Source: an uncultured Clostridia bacterium
Lineage (GTDB): Bacteria; Bacillota; Clostridia; TANB77; CAG-508
Reading direction: 5' to 3'
Length of the DNA stretch: 64,000 nucleotides
NCBI GenBank assembly: GCA_947624655.1
Contig: CANQLH010000001.1
Location: forward strand, 62,001 to 126,000
The notes below the pieces were generated by a model. The model was not told the DNA's origin, ran no database searches, and saw only the letters and a program-made list of their open reading frames with translations. Position numbers and translations under genes: made by a program. This document shows, in pieces, positions 50,384 through 58,834 of this stretch (position 1 is its first letter; every line of letters begins with the position of its first letter).

Positions 50384-50812
50384 ATGTGGTATATTTGGTT
50401 AATTGCAGCTGGTATATTTTTCGTTGCAGAAGTTATAACTGTTGGTTTTATGATTTTTTGGTTAGGAATTGCAGCTTTAATTACTTGTATTGTTAGTTTA
50501 TTTACATCTAACTTAATTATTCAAATGTCCGTGTTTGTAGTGCTTTCCGCTTTACTTCTATTACTTACTAGACCTTTTGTTGATAAATTTGCAAATAACA
50601 AAGAAACCGTTCTTACAACTAACGTTTACTCAATAATCGGTAAAAAAGCCATAGTTACACAATCTATAAATAATGTAACTAATATTGGACAAATAAAAGT
50701 TGGCTCAGAAAAATGGACAGCAAAATCATTGTATGACGAAGAAATACTTGAAGGAGACACCGTTAAGGTTGAAGGTATCGATGGTGTTAAGGCAATAGTC
50801 TCTAAAATTTAG
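50384..50812 (+). CDS. NfeD-like membrane protein
   Basis: A 142-residue protein with three to four membrane helices and a C-terminal OB-fold NfeD domain (KAIVTQSINNVTNIGQIKVGSEKWTAKS is its hallmark region). NfeD proteins pair with SPFH proteins, and the partner gene follows 54 bases later. The ATG at 50384 is nine bases after AAGGAGAA; a TTG further upstream includes that site. Likely affects membrane microdomains. Intact frame. Confidence 0.9.
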   Translation: MWYIWLIAAGIFFVAEVITVGFMIFWLGIAALITCIVSLFTSNLIIQMSVFVVLSALLLLLTRPFVDKFANNKETVLTTNVYSIIGKKAIVTQSINNVTNIGQIKVGSEKWTAKSLYDEEILEGDTVKVEGIDGVKAIVSKI

Positions 50813-50866
50813 TTTTAATTTAGTTTTTAATGTTTTCATATATAATAATAAAAGGAGGAGATTTTT

Positions 50867-51775
50867 ATGTGGTTTTTGATAATATTACTCGCACTAATTC
50901 TTATAATTGCATTTAAATCAATTAAAATCGTTAAACAAGCTGAGGTATACATCATTGAAAGATTAGGAAAATATCATAAAATTGCAGATGCTGGTCTTAC
51001 AATTATCATTCCTTTCTTTGATCATGTACGTTCTGTTGTTAGTTTAAAACAACAAACAATGGATATTCCACCTCAAGGAGTTATTACAAAAGATAATGTT
51101 ACAATAACAATAGATACAGTCGTTTTCTACAAAATTACAGATCCTGCTAAAGCAGTTTATGAAATTCAATCTTTAAGAAAGGGTATTGAATACTTAGCTA
51201 TTACAACAATCCGTGATATAGTCGGTAAGATGGACTTAGATGAAACATTTAGTTCAAGAGATATGATAAATGATCATTTAAGAGTTATCCTTGACGAAGC
51301 AACTGACCAATGGGGTTGTAAAGTTGACAGAGTTGAAGTAAAAGATATTACACCTCCTGCTGATATCCGTGATGCAATGGAGAAGCAAATGAACGCAGAA
51401 AGAAATAAAAGAGCTGCTATCCTTCAAGCTGAAGGAGAAAGACAATCTGCAATTACAATAGCTCAAGGTCAAAAGGAAGCTGCTATTCTTCAAGCTGAAG
51501 CTGATAGAGAATCTAAGATTAGACGTGCTACTGGTGAAGCTGAAGCTATAAAGAAAGTTGCTGAAGCAAAAGCTGATGAAATTCAACTTGTATATTCTGC
51601 AATTAAGAAGGCAAATCCTGATGACAAATTAGTTCAAATAAAATCACTAGAAGCTCTTAAAGAAATTGCTGATGGAAATGCAAATAAAGTATTTATTCCT
51701 TTTGAAGCAACAAAAGCTTTATCTAGCCTAGGTGCAGCCGCAGAAGTAGTTAAAAAAGATTCTTCAAAACAGTAA
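50867..51775 (+). CDS. SPFH/band 7 protein (QmcA/stomatin-like)
   Basis: A 302-residue membrane-scaffold protein. One N-terminal membrane helix, then the SPFH domain (AEVYIIERLGKYHKIADAG, QTMDIPPQGVITKDNV), followed by a long helical coiled region AILQAEGERQSAITIAQGQK and a C-terminal tail. Stomatin-like proteins form oligomers in membrane domains and regulate neighbouring proteins; the upstream nfeD gene supports that pairing. AAAGGAGG precedes the ATG. No CGG codon. Confidence 0.92.
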   Translation: MWFLIILLALILIIAFKSIKIVKQAEVYIIERLGKYHKIADAGLTIIIPFFDHVRSVVSLKQQTMDIPPQGVITKDNVTITIDTVVFYKITDPAKAVYEIQSLRKGIEYLAITTIRDIVGKMDLDETFSSRDMINDHLRVILDEATDQWGCKVDRVEVKDITPPADIRDAMEKQMNAERNKRAAILQAEGERQSAITIAQGQKEAAILQAEADRESKIRRATGEAEAIKKVAEAKADEIQLVYSAIKKANPDDKLVQIKSLEALKEIADGNANKVFIPFEATKALSSLGAAAEVVKKDSSKQ

Positions 51776-51791
51776 TAAAATAATGTTAAAA

Positions 51792-51838
51792 AAAAAGAAG
51801 TAAATTCAGATATTTCATTTTCGAATTTACTTCTTTTT
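51792..51838. terminator. Bidirectional terminator
   Basis: A 16-bp stem (AAAAAGAAGTAAATTC and its complement) with T and A flanks on both sides, between the stomatin gene and the convergent membrane protein gene. Confidence 0.85.
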
Positions 51839-51848
51839 ATTTACTACT

Positions 51849-52559
51849 CTAAATATATATTTCTAAATATGAAATAATTAAATATGCTATGTAATAAATA
51901 GCTTCTACTAATATAAATGTTTTTAAGAATTTAGTATTATCCTCTTCTCCGCATATAGCTTTTATTGCGAAAAATGTAAATATTATAGTAATTGCTGAAC
52001 AAAATGATGATATTGGATTTAATACTTTTATTATGCTTGAGCTTACTAATCTTAATAATGATAGTATTTCTGCAACTATCGTTGGAATACTTGCAGCTGT
52101 CATTGCTGTAAATATCGTTACAAAAGATTTTTTATTATCTTTGTTAACAAAATATACTGCTGATGACAATACAATCAAGCTTGCCAATGGTGCTATAATT
52201 GTTTTTAATAATCCCAAGATATTTCTTCCAAAATAATGGAAAAATCTATCAAATGAATAATCTTTTGATATATACACAACTCCTATTGAAATAACCCATA
52301 CTAAAACAAGAATTATTGCATAATGAAAATCCTTGTTTTCTTTATCTTCTGCTATTTCTTTTAATCTTACAAGTGGTCTTTTTATCATTTCTGTAATAAA
52401 TCCTGTGGTTGCCTTTGCATCCTCTTTTAAATTTACATTTTTAATTGTTTCTTTAACTTCTTTAGCTGTTTTTACTGTTTCTTCTTTGAAGTCATTTTTA
52501 CTTTCATCTTTTTTTGCTTCTTCGTTAACTTGCTGTTCTTTGTTTTCATTTTCTTCCAT
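51849..52559 (-). CDS. Yip1-like membrane protein
   Basis: A 236-residue protein. The first 75 residues are charged and probably cytoplasmic (EEETVKTAKEVKETIKN-type), followed by about five membrane helices. The overall layout (hydrophilic head, helical membrane bundle) resembles Yip1-domain proteins of Firmicutes. I cannot identify a precise role. It is convergent with the nfeD-stomatin pair and shares its terminator. Confidence 0.6.
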   Translation of the reverse strand: MEENENKEQQVNEEAKKDESKNDFKEETVKTAKEVKETIKNVNLKEDAKATTGFITEMIKRPLVRLKEIAEDKENKDFHYAIILVLVWVISIGVVYISKDYSFDRFFHYFGRNILGLLKTIIAPLASLIVLSSAVYFVNKDNKKSFVTIFTAMTAASIPTIVAEILSLLRLVSSSIIKVLNPISSFCSAITIIFTFFAIKAICGEEDNTKFLKTFILVEAIYYIAYLIISYLEIYI

Positions 52560-52650
52560 ATCGTATTCTCCTCCTTACAATGTTATAATATGTATATGGG
52601 TATTATACAACAATTATTACAATTTGTCATTATTTTTTTGCAAAAAAAGA

Positions 52651-52673
52651 GTCTAAGATAAAATCTCTTAGAC
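52651..52673 (-). terminator. Terminator of rpmE
   Basis: On the minus strand GTCTAAGA/TCTTAGAC with a seven-base loop is followed by TCTTTTTTT, just after the rpmE stop codon. Confidence 0.8.
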
Positions 52674-52682
52674 CTTTTATTT

Positions 52683-52883
52683 TTATTGTATTCCATATTT
52701 TTTCTTAAATTTATCAGCTCTACCACCTGTTGTATTTTGCTTTAAATTACCTGTCCAATAAGGATGACATTTTGAGCAAATATCAACATTCATTGATTTT
52801 TTTGTTGATTTTGTTTTTATTACATTTCCACATGCACATGTTATTGTTGCATCTGTAAATTCTGGATGTATACCTTCTTTCAT
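52683..52883 (-). CDS. rpmE: 50S ribosomal protein L31
   Basis: A 66-residue zinc-binding L31: MKEGIHPEFTDATITCACGN, then VDICSKCHPYWTGNLKQN. The cysteine set CAC...CSKC marks the zinc (C+) form. The ATG at 52883 follows AAGAGGTG; a GTG 12 bases upstream is inside that site. Has a T-rich terminator just after it. Confidence 0.95.
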   Translation of the reverse strand: MKEGIHPEFTDATITCACGNVIKTKSTKKSMNVDICSKCHPYWTGNLKQNTTGGRADKFKKKYGIQ

Positions 52884-52924
52884 TATGAAATTCACCTCTT
52901 TCTTTTTCTTATATCTATTAGAAA

Positions 52925-53086
52925 TTAATTTTCTACTTCTTCATTCTGATGATCAGAAACATATTGTGCTGATTCTCTCAATTGGTCTAAGTATGGTACT
53001 TTTGAAACTAACTTTGATACTATATTAAATAGACATGCAATAATTATGATAAGCATTCCTATTTTTTTCCAATATTTTGCTAGCAT
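52925..53086 (-). CDS. Small single-helix membrane protein, 53 residues
   Basis: MLAKYWKKIGMLIIIIACLF is followed by a short amphipathic tail ending EEVEN. AGGAGG lies nine bases before the ATG, which strongly supports translation. An earlier ATG meets a stop after three codons. Just upstream of rpmE, possibly cotranscribed with it; function unknown. I know of no close family. Confidence 0.6.
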   Translation of the reverse strand: MLAKYWKKIGMLIIIIACLFNIVSKLVSKVPYLDQLRESAQYVSDHQNEEVEN

Positions 53087-53258
53087 ATATACATCTACCT
53101 CCTAAACCTCTCTTTACCGTATTATTAATTATACATTCTTTTTTTGTATTTGTCAATGAATATCTTCATTTTTTTGCTTACTTCTGTGAATTCTTCATTT
53201 TTTTGCTTACTTCGCTACAAGGTAATGATTTATTATAAAAGCTATTTTTAATCCATTG

Positions 53259-53390
53259 GGAAGTAATATATTTAATTTACGAAGTGACGCGTAGCATGGG
53301 AGCGACTTAGAGGATGTTGGAGCAAAGCTCCATACATTCCTCTTAGGAGACGACCAACAAGGAACGAGTCAAATTAAATATATTACTTCC
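53259..53390 (+). repeat. Family 2 hairpin repeat, copy F
   Basis: A 20-bp perfect inverted repeat (53259-53278 with 53371-53390, GGAAGTAATATATTTAATTT) encloses GACGCGTAGC, GGGAGCGACTTAGAGGA, a TGGAGC-AAA-GCTCCA hairpin and GACGACCAACAAGGAACGAG. Its core is identical to that of copy G at 57459. Confidence 0.85.
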
Positions 53391-53418
53391 AAAGGAATTT
53401 GAAAACTTTTTTGACTAA

Positions 53419-53462
53419 AAAAAGTAAACTCTATTTTAATTAATATATAGAGTTCACTTTTT
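53419..53462 (-). terminator. Terminator of spoVS
   Basis: AAAGTAAACTCTAT and a nearly perfect complement (one mismatch) about 28 bases after the spoVS stop; A/T-rich flanks on both sides. Confidence 0.55.
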
Positions 53463-53489
53463 ATATTTGTTAAATTAATTTAAAGCTTT

Positions 53490-53753
53490 TTAATTTCTTG
53501 ACTCAACAAGAATCCTTATTCCTGTTCTATCCTCTCCTTCTACCTCAACTGTTGCAAAAGCTGGTACGCATATTAAATCTACACCAGATGGTGCTACGAA
53601 CCCCCTTGCTATTGCAACTGCTTTAACTGCTTGATTTAATGCTCCCGCTCCAATCGCCTGCATTTCTGCTTTGTTACTCTCCTTTACCAAACCAGCAATT
53701 GCTCCTGCAATTGAATTTGGATTTGATTTTGATGAAATTTTTAAAACTTCCAT
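53490..53753 (-). CDS. spoVS: SpoVS stage V sporulation protein
   Basis: An 87-residue Alba-fold protein: MEVLKISSKSNPNSIAGAIAG, then QAVKAVAIARGFVAPSGVDL. Strongly conserved in spore formers, where it affects septation timing and coat development. GAGGAGG precedes the ATG at 53753; the longer reading frame to 53825 has no site and is not a start. Next is the ymdB-type gene. Confidence 0.95.
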   Translation of the reverse strand: MEVLKISSKSNPNSIAGAIAGLVKESNKAEMQAIGAGALNQAVKAVAIARGFVAPSGVDLICVPAFATVEVEGEDRTGIRILVESRN

Positions 53754-53891
53754 TGTTTGTGCCTCCTCTAATTTATTTTTTTGTTTCATTTGAACACTAA
53801 TATTTATATTACATTTGGCAAACAATGTCTAGTACTTTTTGGAAAAAAGTGGAAATTTCGGTCGCGCAATTTGTATGTTTTTCGACATTTT

Positions 53892-54663
53892 CTAGGAATT
53901 AATTCTTATAATTTTCTTTGTTCTACAAGTTTCTTCATCTATTTCAAATATACATCCATTTAACATTGCCTCTCCTTTAGCAACTCTATATTTTTCAGGA
54001 AGCGTTGTTAAAAATCTTTTAAGTGATGCCTCTATTTCCATTCCTATAACAGATTCCTTAGGTCCTGTCATACCAATATCTGTTATATACCCTGTTCCTT
54101 TATCTAATATCTTTTCATCAGCTGTCTGAACGTGGGTATGTGTTCCAAATACAGCTGATACTCTTCCATCTAAATAGTATCCCATAGCTATTTTCTCTGC
54201 TGTTGCTTCTGCATGAAAATCTACAATTATTATATCAACTGTTTCTTGTATCTTTTTAAGTATTCTATTGCATACTAGAAATGGATTTTCTGATAGAACA
54301 TTCATATCAGTTCTTCCAATTAAATTTATTACTGCAATTTTTTTATTTTTACATTCATAAATACCATATCCTTTACCGCAAACTCCTTCTGGATAATTTG
54401 CTGGTCTAATTAGTCTTTTATCATCTATAAAGGAAAATATATCCTTTTTTCCCCATGTGTGATTTCCCATTGTAACAGCATTTGCACCACACTTGATAAT
54501 TCCATCAAATAACTTTTTTGTAATTCCCATTCCATCTGCTACATTTTCTCCGATTAACTATTATAAAATCTATATTATTTTCTTTTTTTATGTTTTCTAT
54601 TTCCTTTGATAATTTATTTAGTCCTTCTTCTCCAACTAAATCGCCTATAACTAATATATTCAT
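53892..54663 (-). CDS. YmdB-type phosphodiesterase, one CGG +1 site
   Basis: A 256-residue metallophosphoesterase (TIGR00282 family; in Bacillus YmdB hydrolyses cyclic nucleotides and affects development). Motifs: NILVIGDLVGEEG, VNGENVADGMG, VTMGNHTWGKKD, DFHAEATAEK, GTHTHVQTAD. The frame breaks at CGG 54550-54552 (AAT-C-GGA, Gly38) in the metal-binding NGEN motif. In many spore formers this gene sits between rny and spoVS; here the HEPN/MNT pair intervenes. Corrected length is 3n+1, start ATG 54663. Confidence 0.9.
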
Positions 54664-54753
54664 CAGTCTATCTCCTTTCGTCCATAAGTGGATGCTAATA
54701 TGGCAATCTATTCTATTTGCGTTACAAAAGCCAATTAAAGCAATTTTTATAAT

Positions 54754-55080
54754 CTATGCTACTTTTATTCCATTATTAATTACTTCTTCTACAAAAGGTG
54801 TTTCAATATTATCATAATCAGCTACTTCAATTAAATGTGGTTCTATACGATAATCAATATTTCTTCTTAATTTTTTTAAATTTAATTGCTCGTCAAAAAC
54901 ATCATTACATTTTATATCATCAGTAACTATAGCAATATCTATATCACTATCTTCATGATTTGTTCCTTTAGCATATGAACCGAATAAAATAATAGCTTTT
55001 ACCTTATAATTTGCTAAAATTACTTCAACATATTTATTTACAATATCCATTATTTCTCTATCAATAATTCTTTCACCCAT
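54754..55080 (-). CDS. Minimal nucleotidyltransferase (MNT domain)
   Basis: A 108-residue nucleotidyltransferase: ILFGSYAKGTNHEDSDIDIA contains the GS-x10-DxD metal-binding motif. Often paired with a HEPN protein, as here, in AMPylating toxin-antitoxin-type modules where it modifies the HEPN partner. AAGGAG lies eight bases before the ATG at 55080, so this start is preferred to ATG 55050. The gene overlaps the HEPN gene by 31 bases. Confidence 0.85.
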   Translation of the reverse strand: MGERIIDREIMDIVNKYVEVILANYKVKAIILFGSYAKGTNHEDSDIDIAIVTDDIKCNDVFDEQLNLKKLRRNIDYRIEPHLIEVADYDNIETPFVEEVINNGIKVA

Positions 55081-55451
55081 TCTCTCAACTCCTTAATATT
55101 TTCTATCCAGATATTAGTATATTCATCTGTGCATTTTAATTCAAATGTATATTTATAATCCCCATATCTTGCTTCCATATTAAAATCAGAAATAGTTTCA
55201 AGCATGTCTTCTTGCTTTTCTGTTAATTTCATATTCATTTTATTTGCTAAATAAGCTAATTCATGTGTTTTAGGTGCATATGGAGCATTTTTATTAATTT
55301 TTGCATAATAAGCTTTTAATAGTTTTTCAATAAGCAATTGTCCAAAAAATAAACAATATGTATTTCTCTTTTTCTCTCTCAAATCTAGCATAACATCATA
55401 ATCATTATCGGAACTTTTTACCCAATAATTCATTAAATCTATATTATTCAT
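55050..55451 (-). CDS. HEPN domain protein
   Basis: A 133-residue helical HEPN protein: NYWVKSSDNDYDVMLDLRE, CLFFGQLLIEKLLKAYYAK, KTHELAYLANKMNM and MEARYGDYKYTFE, the usual order of family segments. I do not see the Rx4-6H motif of the ribonucleolytic HEPN toxins, so it may be the non-nuclease sensor type. It overlaps the nucleotidyltransferase gene by 31 bases, so the two are co-translated. Possibly a small toxin-antitoxin or a regulatory pair. Confidence 0.8.
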   Translation of the reverse strand: MNNIDLMNYWVKSSDNDYDVMLDLREKKRNTYCLFFGQLLIEKLLKAYYAKINKNAPYAPKTHELAYLANKMNMKLTEKQEDMLETISDFNMEARYGDYKYTFELKCTDEYTNIWIENIKELREWVKELLIEK

Positions 55452-55533
55452 AAATTATTTTCCTTTCAAATTTTATATTATTATTATAACATTAAAATTA
55501 AAATTTTACTATATATTTTTTTATTTTATCTTA

Positions 55534-55677
55534 GCAATATCAATAATTAATTTCAAGTAACCGCGTAAGCGACTAACCGGAGCGTCAGCGTAGGGCGAAT
55601 GGAGCAATCTACTTTAGCTTTGCTAGTTCGTAGATTGCAACACACAAGGTTACGATGAAATTAATTATTGATATTGC
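55534..55677 (+). repeat. Family 1 hairpin repeat, copy E
   Basis: A 21-bp perfect inverted repeat (55534-55554 with 55657-55677) of a third arm sequence; GTAACC/GGTTAC inside it, then the core GCGTAAGCGACTAACCGG, GGGCGAATGGAGCA, and stem GCAATCTAC/GTAGATTGC. The outer arms share nothing with the other copies, the core does. Confidence 0.85.
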
Positions 55678-55698
55678 ATATTATATTTGTGTTACAAA

Positions 55699-55737
55699 AA
55701 ATAAACTTCCATTGTATACAACAATGAAAGTTTATTT
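55699..55737 (-). terminator. Terminator of rny
   Basis: AAATAAACTTCCATTGT pairs with a near-perfect complement around a short loop, directly after the rny stop codon. Confidence 0.7.
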
Positions 55738-55746
55738 TTTAATATC

Positions 55747-57292
55747 TTATTTTGCATATTCAATTGCTCTTGATTCTCTTATAACATTTACTTTTATTTG
55801 GCCTGGATAATCCATTTCATTTTCAACTCTCTTCGCAATATCTCTAGCCATTATTGTCATATCAGCTTCAGATACTTTTTCTGGTTTTACAATAATTCTG
55901 ACTTCACGACCAGCTTGTATTGCATAAGATTTATCAACACCATCAAATGAATTTGCAATCTCCTCAAGTGTCTCTAGTCTCTTAATATATGCCTCTAATG
56001 TTTCACGTCTAGCCCCTGGTCGAGATGCCGAAATTGCATCAGCAGCTTGTACTAAAACTGCTTCTAATGTTTGTGGCTGCACATCTTCGTGATGTGCCTC
56101 TACTGCATTTATAATTAAAGGATTTTCTTTGAACTTTTTAAGTATTTCTACACCAATCTCAACATGTGTACCTTCCATATCATGGTCAAGAGCTTTTCCA
56201 ATATCATGTAATAAACCTGCTCTTGCTGCTCTCTTACTATCTAAGCCTAATTCTTCTGCCATAATTCTTGCAAGGTTAGATACCTCTATTGAGTGATTTA
56301 AAACATTTTGTCCATAACTTGTTCTATATTTAAGCTTACCAATAAGCTTTATAAGTTCTGGATTTAATCCCATTACACCTGTTTCAAGAGTTGCTCTTTC
56401 TCCTTCTGATTTAATAGTTTCTGCAACTTCTTCTTTTGCCTTTTCTACCATTTCTTCAATCTTTGCAGGATGTATTCTACCGGTCGTCAATTAATTTTTC
56501 TAGTGCAATCTTTGCAACTTCTCTTCTTAATGGATCAAAACCTGATAAAACAACTGCTTCTGGAGTATCGTCGATAATTAAATCTATTCCAGTAAGAGTC
56601 TCTAATGCTTTAATATTTCTTCCTTCTCTACCAATAATTCTTCCTTTCATTTCATCACTTGGAAGTGCAACTATTGATACAGTAGTTTCTGATGTATGAT
56701 CTGCTGCGCATTTTTGTATGGTATAAGTAAGTATTTCTTTAGCATTTTTAGTAGCTTCTTCTTTCATTCTTTCTGTCATATCTTTAATTAGACTTGCTTT
56801 CTCGTTAGTCATTTGCTTTTCTAATTCTGATAAAATTTTTGCTCTTGCTTCTTCTTCTGTTAAGCCAGAAATTCTTTGAAGCTCTTGCATTTCTTTAGAA
56901 ATCATTTCTTCTAAATCATTTTTCTTTTTGTCTATGTCCTGCATCTTTCTTTCAATCTCTTTTTCTTTTTGTTCAAAGTTTTCTGCCCTTCTATCAAGAT
57001 TTTCCTCTTTTTGTATTATCCTGCGTTCTTGTGATTGAACCTCGCCTCTTCTTTCCCTAATCTCTTTATCTAATTCTTTTCTTGCTTGCATTATTTCTTC
57101 TTTAGCTTTGAAAATTTCTTCCTTTTTAATGTTTTCTGCTTCTTTATTTGCAAGCTCTAATAATCTTTTTGCTTCACTTTCTGCGCCTGCAATCTTAGAT
57201 TCTGCAATTTTCTTTCTAATTAACACACCAATCGGAATAAATATTACTCCTGAGATTAGGACAGTGGCGATTATTGTTAGAATGTTATCCAT
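55747..57292 (-). CDS. rny: RNase Y, one CGG +1 site
   Basis: Membrane-bound endoribonuclease that starts mRNA decay. Corrected length 514 residues, as usual: N-terminal helix (residues 4-22), long coiled coil (25-190), KH domain ([16 protein letters not shown]) and HD domain ([25 protein letters not shown]). The frame breaks at CGG 56480-56482 (GAC-C-GGT, Gly271), in the join [15 protein letters not shown]; the next zero-frame codon is TAG. Without the shift the HD catalytic domain is missing. Length 3n+1. A consensus promoter lies upstream. Confidence 0.94.
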
Positions 57293-57380
57293 AAAATCTA
57301 CCTCTTTCCTATTTAATTTTCAATGTACAGATAATATATATAACTAATTATTTTTAGAATATATTTTAACTTACTATATT

Positions 57381-57409
57381 ATTTTATATGTATTATTGTA
57401 AACTGTCAA
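57381..57409 (-). promoter_or_regulatory. Sigma-A promoter of rny
   Basis: TTGACA (57404-57409) and TAAAAT (57381-57386) on the minus strand with a 17-base spacer, about 90 bases upstream of the rny ATG. Confidence 0.75.
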
Positions 57410-57458
57410 GGGGTTTTTGAGAATTTAATGTAACTTTAGTTGAAAGTCGTTGTAAATT

Positions 57459-57600
57459 CGTTAGGAAGTAATATATTTAATTTACGAAGTGACGCGTAGC
57501 ATGGGAGCGACTTAGAGGATGTTGGAGCAAAGCTCCATACATTCCTCTTAGGAGACGACCAACAAGGAACGAGTCAAATTAAATATATTACTTTCTAACG
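57459..57600 (+). repeat. Family 2 hairpin repeat, copy G
   Basis: A 25-nt inverted repeat with one mismatch (57459-57483 with 57576-57600) encloses a core identical to copy F. Located between divIVA and rny, with its arm extension CGTTAG unique to this locus. Confidence 0.85.
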
Positions 57601-57607
57601 TATATAA

Positions 57608-57650
57608 AAAAAGTAAGACTCATACTAAATTAGCATAAGTCCTACTTTTG
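57608..57650 (-). terminator. Terminator of divIVA
   Basis: On the minus strand an imperfect hairpin (AAAGTAGGACTTATGC with GTATGAGTCTTACTTT) is followed by TTTT. It lies about 30 bases after the divIVA stop. Confidence 0.65.
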
Positions 57651-57677
57651 TATTGTTTTTGTTTGGTCTACCTATTT

Positions 57678-58133
57678 TCATTTTTGATCCTTTAAAGAAT
57701 CTTTTAATAATTCTAACTGTGAAATTAGCAAAGACTCCATCTTTGCTTTATATATATCAAATTGCTTTTGTAAATCTTCTATTTCTTTTTGCTTTAGTTT
57801 AATTTCTGAGTCCAACTTTGCAAGCTCTTGTTTTGCTGATGCTTGTGCTTCATTAATAATTACCTCTGCTTGTTGTTTTGCAACGTTTTTTACATCTTCA
57901 GCTGTTGACTGTGCCATTACTAAAGTATTTTGTAATGTTGCCTCCATTGATTTAAACCTTGCAAGCTCTGTTGTTAATGTTTCTATCGTTTGTTTTGAAT
58001 CTGTTGCTTCTTTATAGATTTTTTCATAGGCAACTGTTAGTTCATCTAGGAAATCATCTACTTCTTCTGTATTATAGCCATTAATTGCTCTTTTGGAAAA
58101 TTTCTTGTTCTCAATGTCTAATGGTGTAATCAT
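57678..58133 (-). CDS. divIVA: DivIVA-family cell-pole protein
   Basis: A 151-residue coiled-coil protein: MITPLDIENKKFSKRAINGY, NTEEVDDFLDELTVAYEKI, then a long helical stretch to the C-terminus. DivIVA binds curved membrane and organises poles and septa. The ATG at 58133 follows AAGGGAGA; a longer frame begins in sequence without a site. The sepF gene is next upstream, as in many Firmicutes. Confidence 0.92.
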   Translation of the reverse strand: MITPLDIENKKFSKRAINGYNTEEVDDFLDELTVAYEKIYKEATDSKQTIETLTTELARFKSMEATLQNTLVMAQSTAEDVKNVAKQQAEVIINEAQASAKQELAKLDSEIKLKQKEIEDLQKQFDIYKAKMESLLISQLELLKDSLKDQK

Positions 58134-58200
58134 AATCTTGTCTCCCTTCTGGCAGTTTTGCCTTTTACTTAGCACATGTTTAAACTATTATATACAAATT

Positions 58201-58230
58201 AAGGCGAAATCACAGCTTTAATTTCGCCTT
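58201..58230 (-). terminator. Hairpin after sepF
   Basis: AAGGCGAAAT/ATTTCGCCTT, 10-bp perfect stem with a ten-base loop, 18 bases after the sepF stop. The T-run after it is short. Confidence 0.55.
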
Positions 58231-58247
58231 ATATTTACTTAAAAAAG

Positions 58248-58703
58248 TTATTTAAGCCATGATACTGAAAGCTTGCTCTTTACTTCTTCTCTGCCCATTT
58301 CATTAGATATATCATAATTTGCTGGCGCAATTAAAAATATGGAATTAGATATCTTTTGTATATGACCATTTAAAGCATAAACTCCACCACTTACAAAATC
58401 AACTATTCTTCTTGCAACATCTTTATTAACATATTCAAGATTAACAATGCAAGATTTCCTTTCTTTTAAATACTGACAAATCTCTTCAGATTGTTCAAAT
58501 GAAGTTGGCTGAGAAATTACCATTTTTATTTGATTAGTTTGTGGCATATTTACAACTTTGTTTTTTCTTCCAAATAATTTTCTTTCTTCTTCTTCCTCTT
58601 CTTCTTCTACCTCATAATCCTCATTTTCAATTTCTTCCTCTTCTTCTTCTGGCTCTATTCCTAAGAAGCCCCATACTTTATTCATCAAATTACTTCTGGC
58701 CAT
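58248..58703 (-). CDS. sepF: Cell division protein SepF
   Basis: A 151-residue FtsZ-tethering protein: N-terminal amphipathic helix MNKVWGFLGIE, an acidic linker (EEEEEE runs), and the SepF domain with KMVISQPTSFEQSEEICQYL, IVNLEYVNKDVARRIVDFVSG and FLIAPANYDIS. SepF anchors FtsZ filaments to the membrane with FtsA. GGAGG precedes the ATG. Intact frame. Confidence 0.95.
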   Translation of the reverse strand: MARSNLMNKVWGFLGIEPEEEEEEIENEDYEVEEEEEEEERKLFGRKNKVVNMPQTNQIKMVISQPTSFEQSEEICQYLKERKSCIVNLEYVNKDVARRIVDFVSGGVYALNGHIQKISNSIFLIAPANYDISNEMGREEVKSKLSVSWLK

Positions 58704-58834
58704 ATCTACAAAAAACCTCCTAATTCTTCCTTTGTGTTTTTTTCTATATATAGTATCTTACTTTTATTTCATTTTGTCAATAGTTTTTTTGGTTTGTAAT
58801 GCAATTTTAATCCTTTTGTAACATTGCTGTAACA

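Noticed and set aside
53490..53825. SpoVS with a 24-residue N-terminal extension
   Set aside because: The internal ATG has GAGGAGG upstream and gives the standard 87-residue protein; the extension has no start signal.
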